64,000 bases of DNA from Oscillatoria sp. FACHB-1407 (GCF_014697545.1 NZ_JACJSA010000028.1:1-64000); one strand, 5' to 3'; counted from the stretch's first letter, positions 36,131 to 46,912 are shown. Translations and numbers: made by a program. Notes: a model not told the origin generated them from the sequence alone.

Positions 36131-38140
36131 ATGTCGAAGCAAATCATTATTGCAGAACAACATCGAATTGCTGCTGTTTTTTCAGAAGATCAAATTCAAG
36201 AATTAATTGTCGCAACTGGCAGTCACCAGGTTGGCGACATTTACTTAGGAGTTGTCGAAAACGTACTACCTGGGATTGATGCAGCATTTGTAAATTTGGG
36301 TGACACCGAGCGCAACGGATTTATTCACGTTACTGATTTAGGTCCACTCCGGCTCAAACGTGCCGCAGGCTCCATCACAGAATTGTTGGAACCCCAACAA
36401 AAAGTGTTGGTGCAGGTGATGAAGGAACCAACGGGAAACAAAGGACCTCGCCTAACCGGAAATGTGAGTCTTCCCGGTCGTTATCTGGTGTTGATGCCCT
36501 CAGGTCGTGGGGTAAACCTTTCCCGTCGCATTCGCAACGAAAATGAACGCAACCGCTTGCGGGCGTTGGCTGTTTTAATCAAGCCTGCGGGTATGGGGTT
36601 ACTCGTCCGTACAGAGGCTGAAGGAATGGCAGAAGAAGCCATTATGGAGGATTTGGAATCGCTACAAAAACAGTGGGACAACATCCGGCAAGAAGCCTTG
36701 ACGACTCGTGCCCCCAGTTTGCTCAATCGAGATGATGACTTTATTCAACGGGTGCTGCGAGATGTCTACAGTGCGGATGTGAATCGTATTGTGGTTGATT
36801 CCCACACTGGAATGAAGCGTGTCAAGCAACACTTGATGAACTGGAGTGGTGGGCGATCGCCCCAAGGCGTGTTGATTGATCATCACCGCGATCGTGTCTC
36901 GATCTTAGAGTACTTCCGAGTCAATGCGGCTATTCGTGAAGCACTCAAGCCCAGAGTAGATCTGCCCTCCGGTGGTTACATTATTATTGAACGCACTGAA
37001 GCGTTGACGGTCATCGACGTGAACTCTGGTTCTTTTACCCGCTCCGCCACAGCCCGTGAAACGGTGCTGTGGACAAACTGTGAAGCGGCTCTGGAAATTG
37101 CTCGTCAATTGCGTCTACGCAATATAGCAGGGGTAATCATTGTCGATTTCATCGATATGGATTCTCGGCGCGACCAATTGCAAGTGTTGGAACAATTTAA
37201 TAAAGCCCTGCGAGCCGACAAAGCCCGTCCTCAAATCGCGCAATTAACTGAGTTGGGATTAGTCGAACTCACTCGCAAACGTCAGGGACAGAACATTTAC
37301 GAATTGTTTGGACGTCCTTGCACAACTTGTGGCGGGCTAGGTCATTTAGTTCACCTGCCAGGAGAAACGGAAAGACTTTCAGAGCCTATAGAAGCAACGG
37401 TCACTCGCTCGATTCCTCAGCCCCAACCTCGCTTAGCCCAGTTTCAAGAGACTTGGGAGAGTGGCAGTGGTAATGATGATTTTGATTCTGAACCGGGTTC
37501 AGATCTGCAAGAACTGTCACTCATGAATCACCCGAACTACCAGGAACGGGGCGGTCGTAATGACAACCGTCGCCGCCGTCGGAGTCGAGGTCGAATTGGT
37601 GAACCAGTTCCTAAAATTAATGGCCTGAAACCAGAACTAGATACCGAGAGTGATGGATTTACACCAGAGGAACCCTTCACCATTCCTGCTCCAACCCTGG
37701 CACCCAAAGAAGGGCGACTTGAAAAATCAGACCGTAACCGTCCGCCACGAGGACGTGAAAAACAACCTCCTGAGCCTCCTCAAATCATCAACGTCGAAAT
37801 GACGCCTGATGAGCAGGAGGTTTATGCATTGATGGGCATTTCTCCTCTGATTTTGACAACGGAGTCAGTGAAAGATCCAAAATCTGTGGTTGTTAAAGTA
37901 GCTTTGCCTGGAGAAGGTCCAAAGCTAGGTAATGGCTCAGTTGTGACGGTCATTCCATCCGATGTTGAAACGGCTACTGAGGAGGTAGAGACAGTTGAGC
38001 AACCAATACCGGAGACAGTAGCTGCATCTGCGGTTGAAGACCTGCCTTCTATGACTCCTGACCTGGAGGCAGAAGCTGAAGATGGGGGGGCTAACCGTCG
38101 CCGTCGTCGCCGCCGTTCCTCTGTCTCGTCTGACGATTAA
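36131..38140 (+). CDS. rne: Ribonuclease E/G family endoribonuclease
   Basis: Cleaves AU-rich single-stranded RNA in mRNA decay and rRNA processing. The 669-residue form is the short cyanobacterial type. Seen: an S1 domain (about 35-125, GDIYLGVVENVLPGIDAAFVNLG), the catalytic metal-binding Asp296 (VIDVNSGS) and Asp339 (VDFIDMDSRRD), and the zinc link CTTC (Cys397 and Cys400). These have the same spacing as Asp303, Asp346 and Cys404 in E. coli. A disordered, charged C-terminal region follows (about 425-650) and ends in seven Arg then SSVSSDD (656-669), matching the short basic tail reported in cyanobacteria to bind PNPase. Followed 2 bp later by rnhB. Confidence 0.96.
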   Translation: MSKQIIIAEQHRIAAVFSEDQIQELIVATGSHQVGDIYLGVVENVLPGIDAAFVNLGDTERNGFIHVTDLGPLRLKRAAGSITELLEPQQKVLVQVMKEPTGNKGPRLTGNVSLPGRYLVLMPSGRGVNLSRRIRNENERNRLRALAVLIKPAGMGLLVRTEAEGMAEEAIMEDLESLQKQWDNIRQEALTTRAPSLLNRDDDFIQRVLRDVYSADVNRIVVDSHTGMKRVKQHLMNWSGGRSPQGVLIDHHRDRVSILEYFRVNAAIREALKPRVDLPSGGYIIIERTEALTVIDVNSGSFTRSATARETVLWTNCEAALEIARQLRLRNIAGVIIVDFIDMDSRRDQLQVLEQFNKALRADKARPQIAQLTELGLVELTRKRQGQNIYELFGRPCTTCGGLGHLVHLPGETERLSEPIEATVTRSIPQPQPRLAQFQETWESGSGNDDFDSEPGSDLQELSLMNHPNYQERGGRNDNRRRRRSRGRIGEPVPKINGLKPELDTESDGFTPEEPFTIPAPTLAPKEGRLEKSDRNRPPRGREKQPPEPPQIINVEMTPDEQEVYALMGISPLILTTESVKDPKSVVVKVALPGEGPKLGNGSVVTVIPSDVETATEEVETVEQPIPETVAASAVEDLPSMTPDLEAEAEDGGANRRRRRRRSSVSSDD

Positions 38141-38142
38141 CT

Positions 38143-38826
38143 GTGGTTCCTCAGCAGCTAAGTTTATTAGAGGCTAGCCAATTACCATCAGCATCTATTG
38201 TGGCGGGTGTTGATGAGGTTGGTCGAGGTGCCTTATTTGGTCCAGTTGTTGCGGCAGCTGTAATCTTGCCCAGTGGTGCAACTACAGATTTAATTGCGGC
38301 AGGTGTGACGGACAGTAAGCAACTGACTGCCATGCAACGAGTGGCGTTAGTGAGTGTAATTCGGGCGATCGCGCTGGATTGTAAAATTGGGGTGGCGTCG
38401 GTTCGTGAGATCGATCGGCTCAACATCCTACAGGCGTCTCTGCTGGCGATGCGACGATCGATTTTGCGATTAGATCCTGCTCCGGAGTTATGCTTGATTG
38501 ATGGTAATCAACGGGTTCCTCACCTGCCTATGCCCCAACAGACCATCATTAAGGGTGATCAACATTCTGTGGCGATCGCCGCTGCCAGCATTATTGCTAA
38601 AGTATGGCGAGATGAACTGATGACCCGTCTTGCTAAGCGATATCCAGGTTACGACTTAGACACAAATAAGGGGTACGGCACTGTAAAACATCGACAAGTG
38701 TTACACCAACTTGGAGTAACGCTCTACCATCGTCGCTCTTTTAGTCCCTGCCGTTTGCCCGGAAACGATACTAATCAATCTGTTTCAGATGCTAAGCAGT
38801 TAGATAATGGGGCTGTTTGTGGGTAG
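38143..38826 (+). CDS. rnhB: Ribonuclease HII
   Basis: Removes RNA from RNA-DNA hybrids and misincorporated ribonucleotides. Seen: the catalytic AGVDEVGRGALFGPVVAAAVIL (Asp and Glu of DEVGRG), CLIDGN with a metal-binding Asp, and ASIIAKVWRDELM with the last acidic ligand. Length 227. GTG 38143 starts two bases after the rne stop, so translation is very likely coupled; rne-rnhB is a conserved cyanobacterial pair. Its last 27 bases overlap the convergent DUF1997 gene. Confidence 0.95.
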   Translation: MVPQQLSLLEASQLPSASIVAGVDEVGRGALFGPVVAAAVILPSGATTDLIAAGVTDSKQLTAMQRVALVSVIRAIALDCKIGVASVREIDRLNILQASLLAMRRSILRLDPAPELCLIDGNQRVPHLPMPQQTIIKGDQHSVAIAAASIIAKVWRDELMTRLAKRYPGYDLDTNKGYGTVKHRQVLHQLGVTLYHRRSFSPCRLPGNDTNQSVSDAKQLDNGAVCG

Positions 38827-39384
38827 CATGGGCGATCGCTCCTCTTCCGCAGAAACCGTTTGAGCAACCCACTTACGATAATCCACCAACAATTGGTGCA
38901 TCAATCGTTGCTTAATCGTTAGCAAAACACTACGCAGTAACCCATTTCCAGTGGCTTCCAGGATGGGTTTTGGAGTCATCATAAAAGCTGGAGGCAAGTC
39001 AACCTGAACTTCTAAATCGGCTCTTCCGCACAAATGGGTTGTATGGTTGATTACCACTGGATTAAGTTTGCCCACTAAGTTCAACTTAAACCGTTGATTG
39101 ATATACTCAATTCCACGAATCTCACACCCAATCGATTCTAAGTGAATGGTGCCATTTGCCTCCGACCGCACACGCATGTCTACTACAGGTTGTAAGCTCA
39201 ACATCATGAAGCTAAGAGGACGCATTTTGAGACGAAAACTGTCAGCACTCAACTGCTCCATACGGCTTGGGTCAACCAATGCTCGAATTAGCCGCTGAGG
39301 TTGACGGAGATAATGTTGAATGGGAATAGGTTGCTCCGGTACAACCAATTCAACCGATTGGGACGCAGTAAAGCGAATTGACAT
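38800..39384 (-). CDS. DUF1997-family protein
   Basis: A 194-residue soluble protein of the DUF1997 family, found in cyanobacteria and plastids, function unknown. Seen: the central SFRLKMRPLSFMMLSLQPVVDMRV segment, which is characteristic, a beta-rich middle resembling a START/SRPBCC-type fold, and the ALLTIKQRLMHQLLVDYRKW-like end. ATG 39384. It overlaps the 3' end of rnhB by 27 bp in tail-to-tail orientation, so both stop codons lie inside the other gene. Confidence 0.88.
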   Translation of the reverse strand: MSIRFTASQSVELVVPEQPIPIQHYLRQPQRLIRALVDPSRMEQLSADSFRLKMRPLSFMMLSLQPVVDMRVRSEANGTIHLESIGCEIRGIEYINQRFKLNLVGKLNPVVINHTTHLCGRADLEVQVDLPPAFMMTPKPILEATGNGLLRSVLLTIKQRLMHQLLVDYRKWVAQTVSAEEERSPMLPTNSPII

Positions 39385-39588
39385 GGGATGATTGGGGGGA
39401 GGCTAAATGTGAATGGTTGAGAACTACCCTTAATTAAATTTTACAATTTTTCCAAGAAAACAACCTTGTTCTTAGGAAGTATACGTGTTTGCAAGGAACC
39501 TTTCTGATTATGCTTAACCAAATGTTGTAATTTCTCAATAATTCTGCTGACTCCTTCACTCAAGTTATTAGGATTTCATTCCACTTCT

Positions 39589-40431
39589 ATGTCTCTAGCG
39601 ATCGCTTATTTAGGACCCTCCGGAACGTACTCAGAAATGGCTGCCCTTGCTTACAGTCAGGTTCTTCAATCACGGGGAATTGAATCTCACCTTTACCCTT
39701 GTCCCACCATTGCTCATTCCTTAAGAGCGATCGCCTCTCAACAAACTCAAGTTGCTGTTGTCCCAGTTGAAAATTCCATCGAAGGGAGTGTCACTGTAAC
39801 GCTTGACACTTTATGGCAATTGGATGAGTTACGAATTCAACAGGCATTAGTATTGCCGATTTCCCATGCCTTGTTATCCTATGCCAAAGGGTTAGACGCA
39901 CTTCGAACGGTCTACTCACACCCCCAAGCATTGGCACAGTGTCAAGTTTGGCTTGAAACATCCCTGCCAAATGCCCAGGTGATTCCCACCCACTCGACTA
40001 CGGAGGCGTTGCAATATTTAGAACAGGATGAAACGGTAGCGGCGATCGCTTCTCAACGGGCGGCGCAGCTTTATCATTTGCCGACACTAGTGCACCCAAT
40101 CAATGATCATCCGGATAATTGCACTCGGTTCTGGGCACTCAGTTTAGAATCTTCTCCGGGCGGTAGTCACTCTTCACTGGCATTTAGCCTTCCAGCCAAC
40201 CTTCCCGGTTCTTTGGCAAAAGTGCTTCAAATTTTTGCTCAACGAGATATCAATCTAAGTCGGATTGAGTCACGCCCAACTAAGCGATCGCTCGGTGAAT
40301 ATCTCTTCTTCACTGATATCGAGGCAGATGTAAAAGCTCCCCTGGTGCAAGCTGCGTTAGAGGAGCTACGGCAATATACAGAAACCTTAAAGATATTTGG
40401 CAGCTATACCATTCTGCCGGTCAATGCCTAA
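39589..40431 (+). CDS. pheA: Prephenate dehydratase
   Basis: Converts prephenate to phenylpyruvate in phenylalanine synthesis. The 280-residue monofunctional form has a PDT domain (about 3-185, IAYLGPSGTYSEMAALAYSQ; VPVENSIEGSVTVTLDTLW; NCTRFWALS with the conserved TRF motif) and a C-terminal ACT regulatory domain (about 200-275) with the ESRP motif (SRIESRPTK) that binds phenylalanine. No chorismate mutase domain is attached. Feedback inhibition by Phe is expected from the family. ATG 39589. It converges on the LON-domain gene with a 3-bp gap. Confidence 0.95.
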   Translation: MSLAIAYLGPSGTYSEMAALAYSQVLQSRGIESHLYPCPTIAHSLRAIASQQTQVAVVPVENSIEGSVTVTLDTLWQLDELRIQQALVLPISHALLSYAKGLDALRTVYSHPQALAQCQVWLETSLPNAQVIPTHSTTEALQYLEQDETVAAIASQRAAQLYHLPTLVHPINDHPDNCTRFWALSLESSPGGSHSSLAFSLPANLPGSLAKVLQIFAQRDINLSRIESRPTKRSLGEYLFFTDIEADVKAPLVQAALEELRQYTETLKIFGSYTILPVNA

Positions 40432-40434
40432 GAA

Positions 40435-41091
40435 TTATTCTCCTTGAAATGCATCTTTAAGAACGGTGCGGGCTGCCAAATGATTGCGAGTTGAGGTCAA
40501 AATCTCTGCTTCCCGCTCTAAACGAGCAGCCGTATCCTGCATCTCTAACAATGATTGCTGCTCTTGAGCAACTCCATACAGGTTACTAGCTACCCAATAT
40601 GAAAGCTCGATTGGAGACTCTGGAATGTCATCTGGTAACTCAATTTCTTGACCAGTCAACTTAGCTGACAACCGCACTACGTCTCTCAGCAGTTGATCAA
40701 CTTCAATAGATAGGGTTTTAACGTCCCGTTCAGTTGGATGATCCTCAATCCACTCAACCAAACCAACATAATAAGGCTTCTCACGAACGTAGTCTAAAAC
40801 TCGAAATCGCTGTTGCCCTAGCGTCATGATTTTTAGACGATCATCAGGCAGGCGTTGGCAATGGATAATTTCAGCGCAGCAACCGACATTTGCGACTTTC
40901 CCCTCAACTGGATCAACCATCAATACCCCAAAGCGGCGATCGCTTTGAAGGATGGTGTTCATCATGATTCGATACCGAAATTCAAAGATATGGAGGGGAA
41001 GTCGCCTGTCAGGAAATAGCACTACCTCAGGCAATGGAAACAGGGGAAGCTCTCGAACAGCAACAGATGAAAAGGTCATCGTAATTGTCAT
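40435..41091 (-). CDS. LON N-terminal (substrate-binding) domain protein
   Basis: A 218-residue stand-alone LON N-domain without the ATPase or protease parts of Lon. Seen: RELPLFPLPEVVLFPDRRLPLHIFEFRYRIMM, GVLMVD, GCCAEIIHCQRLPDDRLKIMTLGQQRFRVLDY, and a helical end with DTAARLEREAEIL. Such proteins may bind or present substrates; in cyanobacteria the function is unknown. The start is ATG 41091 or 41079 (MTFSSVAVREL). It follows rpsJ by 149 bp on the same strand, so it may share the str operon transcript. Confidence 0.9.
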   Translation of the reverse strand: MTITMTFSSVAVRELPLFPLPEVVLFPDRRLPLHIFEFRYRIMMNTILQSDRRFGVLMVDPVEGKVANVGCCAEIIHCQRLPDDRLKIMTLGQQRFRVLDYVREKPYYVGLVEWIEDHPTERDVKTLSIEVDQLLRDVVRLSAKLTGQEIELPDDIPESPIELSYWVASNLYGVAQEQQSLLEMQDTAARLEREAEILTSTRNHLAARTVLKDAFQGE

Positions 41092-41240
41092 CCCAATTAG
41101 GGAGCCTTCAAGCGGAACACAAATGCAACTCTTGCAACTTTGCGGTGACTACCGACTGGTAGCTCAAAGTTTTCAACTGCTGAATGTCACTAACCCTTAG
41201 TTTATCGCATTGTTTTGGTCTATCGGCAGCGATTAGAGAG

Positions 41241-41558
41241 TTATAGCTTGACCTCAATATCAACCCCTGCGGGCAAGTCAAGTTTCATCAAAGCATCAAT
41301 GGTTTTAGAGGAAGGCTGATAAATATCAATGATGCGGCGATGAGTACGAGTCTCAAAGTGCTCCCGTGAATCTTTGTCAACGTGGGGCGATCGCAGAACG
41401 CAATAAATACGCCGTTTAGTGGGAAGGGGAATGGGACCAATTGCAGTCGCGTTCGTCCGGTTAGCTGTATCTACGATCTTTTCGCAAGATGTGTCTAGCA
41501 GACGGCGGTCAAATGCTTTCAAGCGAATCCGAATCTTTTGTTGTTGAATAGTTGCCAT
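41241..41558 (-). CDS. rpsJ: 30S ribosomal protein S10
   Basis: Component of the 30S head and, in some bacteria, partner of NusB. In 105 residues: [61 protein letters not shown] and the end [19 protein letters not shown] are unmistakable. ATG 41558 with GAGG about nine bases upstream. In cyanobacteria rpsJ closes the str operon after tuf, as seen here, rather than opening the S10 operon. Confidence 0.97.
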   Translation of the reverse strand: MATIQQQKIRIRLKAFDRRLLDTSCEKIVDTANRTNATAIGPIPLPTKRRIYCVLRSPHVDKDSREHFETRTHRRIIDIYQPSSKTIDALMKLDLPAGVDIEVKL

Positions 41559-41789
41559 TAAACGTACCTCTATGACCCGATTAAATTGTCTAGGTTCAAT
41601 TGTGAGATGGGGAATTACAAAAGCTTTTCTAGTCTACCTTGGCAGATAGGGGTATGACCCAAAGCACGTTGTGTAAACCCCGAAACAGTTGCAATTTGTT
41701 ACTGATTAAGGATACCAGTCTCAGAATAATCAGCAGCCAACCCAACAGTTGACTGCTGACTATAGAAACTCAATCAACAAGAACCGAAG

Positions 41790-43019
41790 TTACTTGAGAA
41801 TCTTAGAAACAACACCCGCACCGATGGTGCGACCGCCTTCACGGATTGCGAAGCGCATTCCCTGCTCAATCGCGATCGCGTTGATTAATTCAACGGTCAT
41901 CTTAATGCGGTCACCCGGCATCACCATTTCGGCTGCGCTACCATCATCTGCGGTGAAAGACGCAATGGTGCCAGTTACGTCGGTTGTCCGAACATAGAAC
42001 TGAGGCTTGTATCCAGGGAAGAAGGGAGTCTTACGACCGCCTTCTTTCTCAGTCAGAATGTACACTTCACCCTCAAATTGAGTATGAGGAGTGATAGAAC
42101 CGGGCTTAGCGATTACCATGCCCCGTTCGATGTCAGTCTTCTGAATCCCCCGGAGAAGCAGACCTGCGTTATCGCCTGCCATCCCTTCTTCCAAGCTCTT
42201 CTTGAACATCTCAATCCCAGTAACCTTAGTTTTCTGGGTGTCACGAATGCCAACCAATTCTACATCGTCACCGAGTTTGACCTTACCACGCTCAATCCGA
42301 CCTGTAGCAACGGTACCCCGACCTGTGATAGAGAAAACGTCTTCAACTGCCATCAAGAAGGGCTTGTCTACATCCCGCTCAGGAGTAGGGATGAAGGAGT
42401 CAACTGCTTCCATCAACTCGTAGATCTTGTCAACCCACTCATTATCGCCCTTAGCCGTCTTAGGATTCTTGATCATGGCTTCCAATGCCATCAACCCTGA
42501 ACCGCGAATGATTGGAATATCATCACCAGGGAACTCATAATCACTCAAAAGCTCGCGCAATTCGAGTTCTACCAGTTCTAACAATTCTTCGTCATCAACC
42601 TGGTCGATCTTGTTCAGGAAAACGACGATGCTAGGTACACCTACCTGCTTTGCCAACAAGATATGCTCTTTGGTTTGAGGCATCGCACCATCTGTTGCAG
42701 CAACCACGAGGATAGCACCATCCATCTGTGCTGCCCCTGTGATCATGTTTTTCACATAGTCAGCGTGTCCTGGACAGTCTACGTGAGCATAGTGGCGGTT
42801 CTCAGTCTCATATTCGACGTGAGCCGTATTGATTGTGATACCCCGTGCTTTTTCTTCAGGAGCAGCATCAATCTCATCATACTTTCTTGCCTGAGCTTGA
42901 CCCAGTGCTGCCAGAGTCATTGTGATTGCAGCAGTCAGAGTCGTCTTGCCATGGTCAACGTGACCAATGGTACCAATGTTGACGTGGGGTTTGGTTCTTT
43001 CAAATTTTGCGCGTGCCAT
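41790..43019 (-). CDS. tuf: Translation elongation factor Tu
   Basis: GTPase that delivers aminoacyl-tRNA to the ribosome. The 409-residue length is the cyanobacterial/plastid form. Seen: G1 GHVDHGKT (19-26), switch [46 protein letters not shown], and the C-terminal barrel ending [17 protein letters not shown] 43019. It starts 24 bp after fusA. Confidence 0.99.
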   Translation of the reverse strand: MARAKFERTKPHVNIGTIGHVDHGKTTLTAAITMTLAALGQAQARKYDEIDAAPEEKARGITINTAHVEYETENRHYAHVDCPGHADYVKNMITGAAQMDGAILVVAATDGAMPQTKEHILLAKQVGVPSIVVFLNKIDQVDDEELLELVELELRELLSDYEFPGDDIPIIRGSGLMALEAMIKNPKTAKGDNEWVDKIYELMEAVDSFIPTPERDVDKPFLMAVEDVFSITGRGTVATGRIERGKVKLGDDVELVGIRDTQKTKVTGIEMFKKSLEEGMAGDNAGLLLRGIQKTDIERGMVIAKPGSITPHTQFEGEVYILTEKEGGRKTPFFPGYKPQFYVRTTDVTGTIASFTADDGSAAEMVMPGDRIKMTVELINAIAIEQGMRFAIREGGRTIGAGVVSKILK

Positions 43020-43043
43020 GAATCTATGTGTCCCTTTTTCTGA

Positions 43044-45122
43044 TTATGCGTTCCCTTTACTCTTAGCAATGATCGTTTCAGCCACGTTGCGAGGTACTTC
43101 CTCGTAATGGCTAAACTCCATTGAGAATATGCCACGACCTTGGGTCTTAGACCGAATATCAGTAGCATATCCGAACATCTCCGCTAGAGGCACCTTTGAA
43201 GTAACCTTAGCAATGCCATCCGTAGAATCCATTCCTTCGATCTGTCCTCTACGGGAGTTGAGATCTCCCATGACATCCCCTAGAAATCCTTCTGGAACTT
43301 CTACTTCAACCTTCATCATCGGTTCTAGCAGAACTGGGGAAGCCTTCATCACAGCTTCTTTGATTGCCATTGAACCTGCAATCTTGAAAGCCATTTCAGA
43401 AGAGTCAACGTCGTGATATGAGCCGTCTACCAATGTCACCTTAACATCAATGACCGGGTATCCTGCCATGATGCCAGATTCACAAGCTTCCTTCATGCCC
43501 TGCTCTGCGGGAGGAATGTATTCTTTTGGAATCACACCCCCAACAATTTTAGAGACAAACTCGAAACCTGTTCCAGGTTCACCGGGTTCTAGCTCAATGA
43601 CCACATGCCCATATTGACCCTTACCACCGCTCTGGCGGACAAATTTGCCCTCCTGTCGAACAGACTTACGAATCGTTTCTCGGTAAGCTACCTGTGGCGC
43701 ACCCACATTCGCCTCAACCTTAAACTCTCGTAACATTCGATCGACCAGGATTTCCAGGTGTAGTTCACCCATTCCCGCAATCACCGTCTGGTTGGTTTCT
43801 GGGTCAATGCTGACACGAAAAGTAGGATCTTCTTCGGATAGAGCTTTCAATGCTTTCGAGAGCTTATCCATGTCCTGTTTAGTTTTCGGCTCAACTGCGA
43901 CCGAAATAACAGGTTCTGGAATGAAGAGAGATTCCAAAATAACTGGAGCAGATTCATCACAGAGCGTGTCACCCGTGAGAGTATCTGCCAACCCTGGAAT
44001 TGCTCCCAAATCTCCTGCCCGGAGTTCATCTACGTCGATGCGCTCATCCGCTTTTAATACGATGAGGCGAGAAACCCTTTCCTTCTTATTTTTAGAGGAG
44101 TTAAGAACATAGCTGCCTTTCTTCAAGACGCCAGAGTAGACGCGAATGAAGGTCAAACGACCAACGAACTTGTCAGCCATGATCTTGAATGCCAACGCTG
44201 ACAAAGGCTCATCGTCACTAGCAGATCGCTCAACGGTGTTTCCATCTGGAAGTGCACCTTGAATAGCAGGGACATCAATGGGAGCAGGTAAATAATCAAT
44301 GACTGCGTCCAGTAATAGTTGAACTCCCTTGTTCTTAAAGGCAGAGCCACACAACATAGGAACAATTGTTCCACTGATGGTTCCTTTACGAAGAGCTGTA
44401 ACAATCTCGTCTTGAGTTAACTCCTCGCCTTCGAGATATTTCTCAGTTAGGGCATCATCTGTTTCTGCAACAGACTCAATCAACTTCAGGCGAAACTCTT
44501 CGACCTGATCTTTGACCTCATCTGGGATATCAGCCTCCTGGATATCTGTGCCGATGTCGTTGGTATAGATGTATGCCTTCATCCGTACCAGGTCAACGAT
44601 GCCTTTGAAGGTGTCTTCGCTACCAATGGGGATTTGAATAGGAACAGCATTAGCACGGAGGCGATCGACAACTTGCTCGTAAACGCGCAAAAAGTTTGCG
44701 CCTACTCGATCCATCTTGTTGACGAAAGCAATGCGAGGTACCTTGTAACGGTTAGCTTGTCGCCATACAGTTTCTGATTGGGGTTGAACTCCACCGACTG
44801 AATCGAACACAGCGATCACACCGTCCAAGACCCTCATGGATCGCTCAACTTCAATTGTGAAGTCAACGTGACCAGGGGTATCAATAATGTTGATCTGGTG
44901 GTTCTTCCAACTTGTGCTGATAGCAGCAGCCGTGATGGTGATTCCCCGTTCACGCTCCTGATCCATCCAGTCAGTTACTGTGTTTCCGTCATGAACCTCA
45001 CCAATCTTATGGACCACGCCAGAGTAGAATAAGATGCGCTCAGTCGTTGTTGTCTTGCCTGCGTCAATATGTGCAGCAATTCCAATGTTTCTTACTCGTT
45101 CAAGTGGGATGGTGCGTGCCAC
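43044..45122 (-). CDS. fusA: Translation elongation factor G
   Basis: GTPase for ribosome translocation. Seen: [19 protein letters not shown] (G1), [12 protein letters not shown] (switch 1), [23 protein letters not shown] (G3), [11 protein letters not shown] (G4), and the EF-G domains IV-V ([23 protein letters not shown]). The frame opens at TTG 45128, but GTG 45122 ([14 protein letters not shown]) has AAGGAG exactly six bases upstream and fits the family, giving 692 residues; the TTG would sit against the ribosome site. It lies between rpsG and tuf. Confidence 0.98.
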   Translation of the reverse strand: MARTIPLERVRNIGIAAHIDAGKTTTTERILFYSGVVHKIGEVHDGNTVTDWMDQERERGITITAAAISTSWKNHQINIIDTPGHVDFTIEVERSMRVLDGVIAVFDSVGGVQPQSETVWRQANRYKVPRIAFVNKMDRVGANFLRVYEQVVDRLRANAVPIQIPIGSEDTFKGIVDLVRMKAYIYTNDIGTDIQEADIPDEVKDQVEEFRLKLIESVAETDDALTEKYLEGEELTQDEIVTALRKGTISGTIVPMLCGSAFKNKGVQLLLDAVIDYLPAPIDVPAIQGALPDGNTVERSASDDEPLSALAFKIMADKFVGRLTFIRVYSGVLKKGSYVLNSSKNKKERVSRLIVLKADERIDVDELRAGDLGAIPGLADTLTGDTLCDESAPVILESLFIPEPVISVAVEPKTKQDMDKLSKALKALSEEDPTFRVSIDPETNQTVIAGMGELHLEILVDRMLREFKVEANVGAPQVAYRETIRKSVRQEGKFVRQSGGKGQYGHVVIELEPGEPGTGFEFVSKIVGGVIPKEYIPPAEQGMKEACESGIMAGYPVIDVKVTLVDGSYHDVDSSEMAFKIAGSMAIKEAVMKASPVLLEPMMKVEVEVPEGFLGDVMGDLNSRRGQIEGMDSTDGIAKVTSKVPLAEMFGYATDIRSKTQGRGIFSMEFSHYEEVPRNVAETIIAKSKGNA

Positions 45123-45208
45123 AGCCAACTCCTTACGTTGCCGCTGATACTTATGCTGACGACTCTATTAAGATTTTATACTTTTGTGCAGCTAAGTTGC
45201 AGAGAGTC

Positions 45209-45679
45209 TTAATACCGATAGTGAGCAAAGGCCTTATTGGCTTCTGCCATTCTGTGAGTTTCCTCACGTTTCCGAATGGTGCTCCCTGTTTCGTTAGCAG
45301 CATCCATGAGCTCATTGGCAAGCTTACCTGCCATAGTACGTCCGGTGCGGGAACGAGAAAACTGAACCAGCCAACGGAGTGCTAAGGCAGTACCACGATC
45401 GGTTCTAACTTCCATAGGAACCTGGTAAGTTGCTCCACCAACCCGTCGAGCTTTAACCTCAACAAGTGGAGTTGCATTACGAACTGCTTTCTCAAACGTC
45501 TCTAGGGGCTCTGCTCCTGTACGCTCTTGAATAATTTTGAATGCATCATAGATGATGCCGTAAGCAATTGATTTTTTACCCGATCGCATCAATCGCCGCA
45601 CCATCATACTAACGAGGCGGCTATTGTAGGTGGGGTCGGGTGGAACCGGGCGTTTTTGAATAACTGTACGACGAGACAT
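45209..45679 (-). CDS. rpsG: 30S ribosomal protein S7
   Basis: Primary 16S rRNA binder organising the 30S head. The 156-residue sequence has [47 protein letters not shown] and the C-terminal AFAHYRY. ATG 45679. Second gene of the str operon; 86 bp before fusA. In E. coli S7 represses this operon; whether it does so here cannot be seen. Confidence 0.98.
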   Translation of the reverse strand: MSRRTVIQKRPVPPDPTYNSRLVSMMVRRLMRSGKKSIAYGIIYDAFKIIQERTGAEPLETFEKAVRNATPLVEVKARRVGGATYQVPMEVRTDRGTALALRWLVQFSRSRTGRTMAGKLANELMDAANETGSTIRKREETHRMAEANKAFAHYRY

Positions 45680-45901
45680 AACAAAACCGTGAAAAGTAAT
45701 TTTACTCAGGGATAGTGAATACGTGACCGCAACCCGATAGTTTGAGGTGAGATGAAAAACCTCACTAAACGAAGCTGACTATCTAAGTTGATGCGTAACC
45801 AGGAATCAAAGTAGCGACGAGCTTTAGTTGAAGCCTCACAATCTCCGACAATGACCGAAATGTTGTTGACGTAAGACGGTTTGTGAGAGAACAGCAGGCT
45901 C

Positions 45902-46288
45902 TTACTTAGCGGCGGCTGCCTTAGGTCGCTTAGCACCATATTTGGAACGACCTTGCTTACGGTCTTTGACCCCAGCTGTATCCAGAGTGCCGCGAATGAT
46001 GTGATAGCGAACGCCAGGTAAATCTTTGACCCGACCGCCCCGAATCATAACCACTGAATGTTCTTGCAGGTTGTGCCCAATACCCGGAATGTATGCTGTT
46101 ACCTCAAAACCAGAGGTCAAACGGACCCTGGCGACCTTCCGAAGTGCAGAGTTAGGCTTTTTGGGGGTGGTAGTGTAGACTCTGGTACACACACCACGCC
46201 GTTGAGGACAGCTCTTTAAAGCTGGTGATTTGGTCTTTTTGCGTGCCTTGCGGCGTTCGTCACGGATGAGTTGCTGAATAGTGGGCAT
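45902..46288 (-). CDS. rpsL: 30S ribosomal protein S12
   Basis: Decoding-centre protein, target of streptomycin-resistance mutations. The 128-residue sequence has [24 protein letters not shown], the decoding loop [20 protein letters not shown] with Lys at the classical resistance site, and [19 protein letters not shown] 46288. First gene of the str operon. The 222-bp gap to rpsG is longer than usual and contains no supported gene. Confidence 0.98.
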   Translation of the reverse strand: MPTIQQLIRDERRKARKKTKSPALKSCPQRRGVCTRVYTTTPKKPNSALRKVARVRLTSGFEVTAYIPGIGHNLQEHSVVMIRGGRVKDLPGVRYHIIRGTLDTAGVKDRKQGRSKYGAKRPKAAAAK

Positions 46289-46389
46289 GATCTAGCGGAG
46301 GATTACCTCTTAACGGGTCTAACTTTTCACAGTCTCTAACTATACCGATTTTACCGATTGCTTGTCAATTTGGCTTTAAAGTCGTAATT

Positions 46390-46731
46390 TTATTGTTCGG
46401 CAGTTGCATGAGCCGCTACAAAAGAATTACCACAATCGCAACTGTGGGCGGCATTGGGGTTATGAAATCGGAACCCACCTCCCATTAAATCTTCTGAGTA
46501 ATCGATCGTAATCCCCTTGAGGTGGACCAGGCTTTCGGGGTCAACGATGAGCTGTATCCCCTCATACTGATAAGCGTGTTCCAAAGCGGTTGTGCTTTCG
46601 CCAAATTCAAGGGAGTAGTGCAAATCAGCACATCCCCCTGGCTTAACTGCTAATCGAACTGAGTTGGCATTGGGATGACGTGATTTCAAACGATTTAGCT
46701 CATGAATAGCTGCATGGCTCAGATGAATCAT
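46390..46731 (-). CDS. A-type iron-sulfur carrier (HesB/IscA/SufA family)
   Basis: Scaffold or carrier for Fe-S cluster transfer. In 113 residues the three conserved cysteines are visible in context: KPGGCADLHY and, near the end, SCDCGNSF (Cys-x-Cys). The SEDLMGGGFRFHNPNA segment is typical. The ATG used gives MIHLSHAAIHEL; the frame extends to GTG 46752. It lies 102 bp upstream of rpsL on the same strand. Which cyanobacterial paralogue it is (SufA, IscA or a HesB type) cannot be decided from sequence alone. Confidence 0.88.
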   Translation of the reverse strand: MIHLSHAAIHELNRLKSRHPNANSVRLAVKPGGCADLHYSLEFGESTTALEHAYQYEGIQLIVDPESLVHLKGITIDYSEDLMGGGFRFHNPNAAHSCDCGNSFVAAHATAEQ

Positions 46732-46819
46732 GATGGGAAAGAGCAGCATCACGCAATCGACCCATTGATTTTACTGCTAAGTAGGGGCGATCGCCGCAAG
46801 CTTTCACAAAAAACAAGAC

Positions 46820-46845
46820 GGGATCATAGCCTAAGCTATGATCCC
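46820..46845 (-). terminator. Probable terminator of the cupin gene
   Basis: A perfect 11-bp stem, GGGATCATAGC with its complement, and a 4-base loop. Reading leftwards the sequence continues CGTCTTGTTTTTTG, a U-rich tail four bases from the stem. It lies 67 bp after the cupin stop. Confidence 0.75.
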
Positions 46846-46912
46846 ACTGATTGATAACTCTTGTAACGACCTTTGGAGTGAACCGGGAAAAGCTAGAAGC
46901 AGGAGTCGCTAT

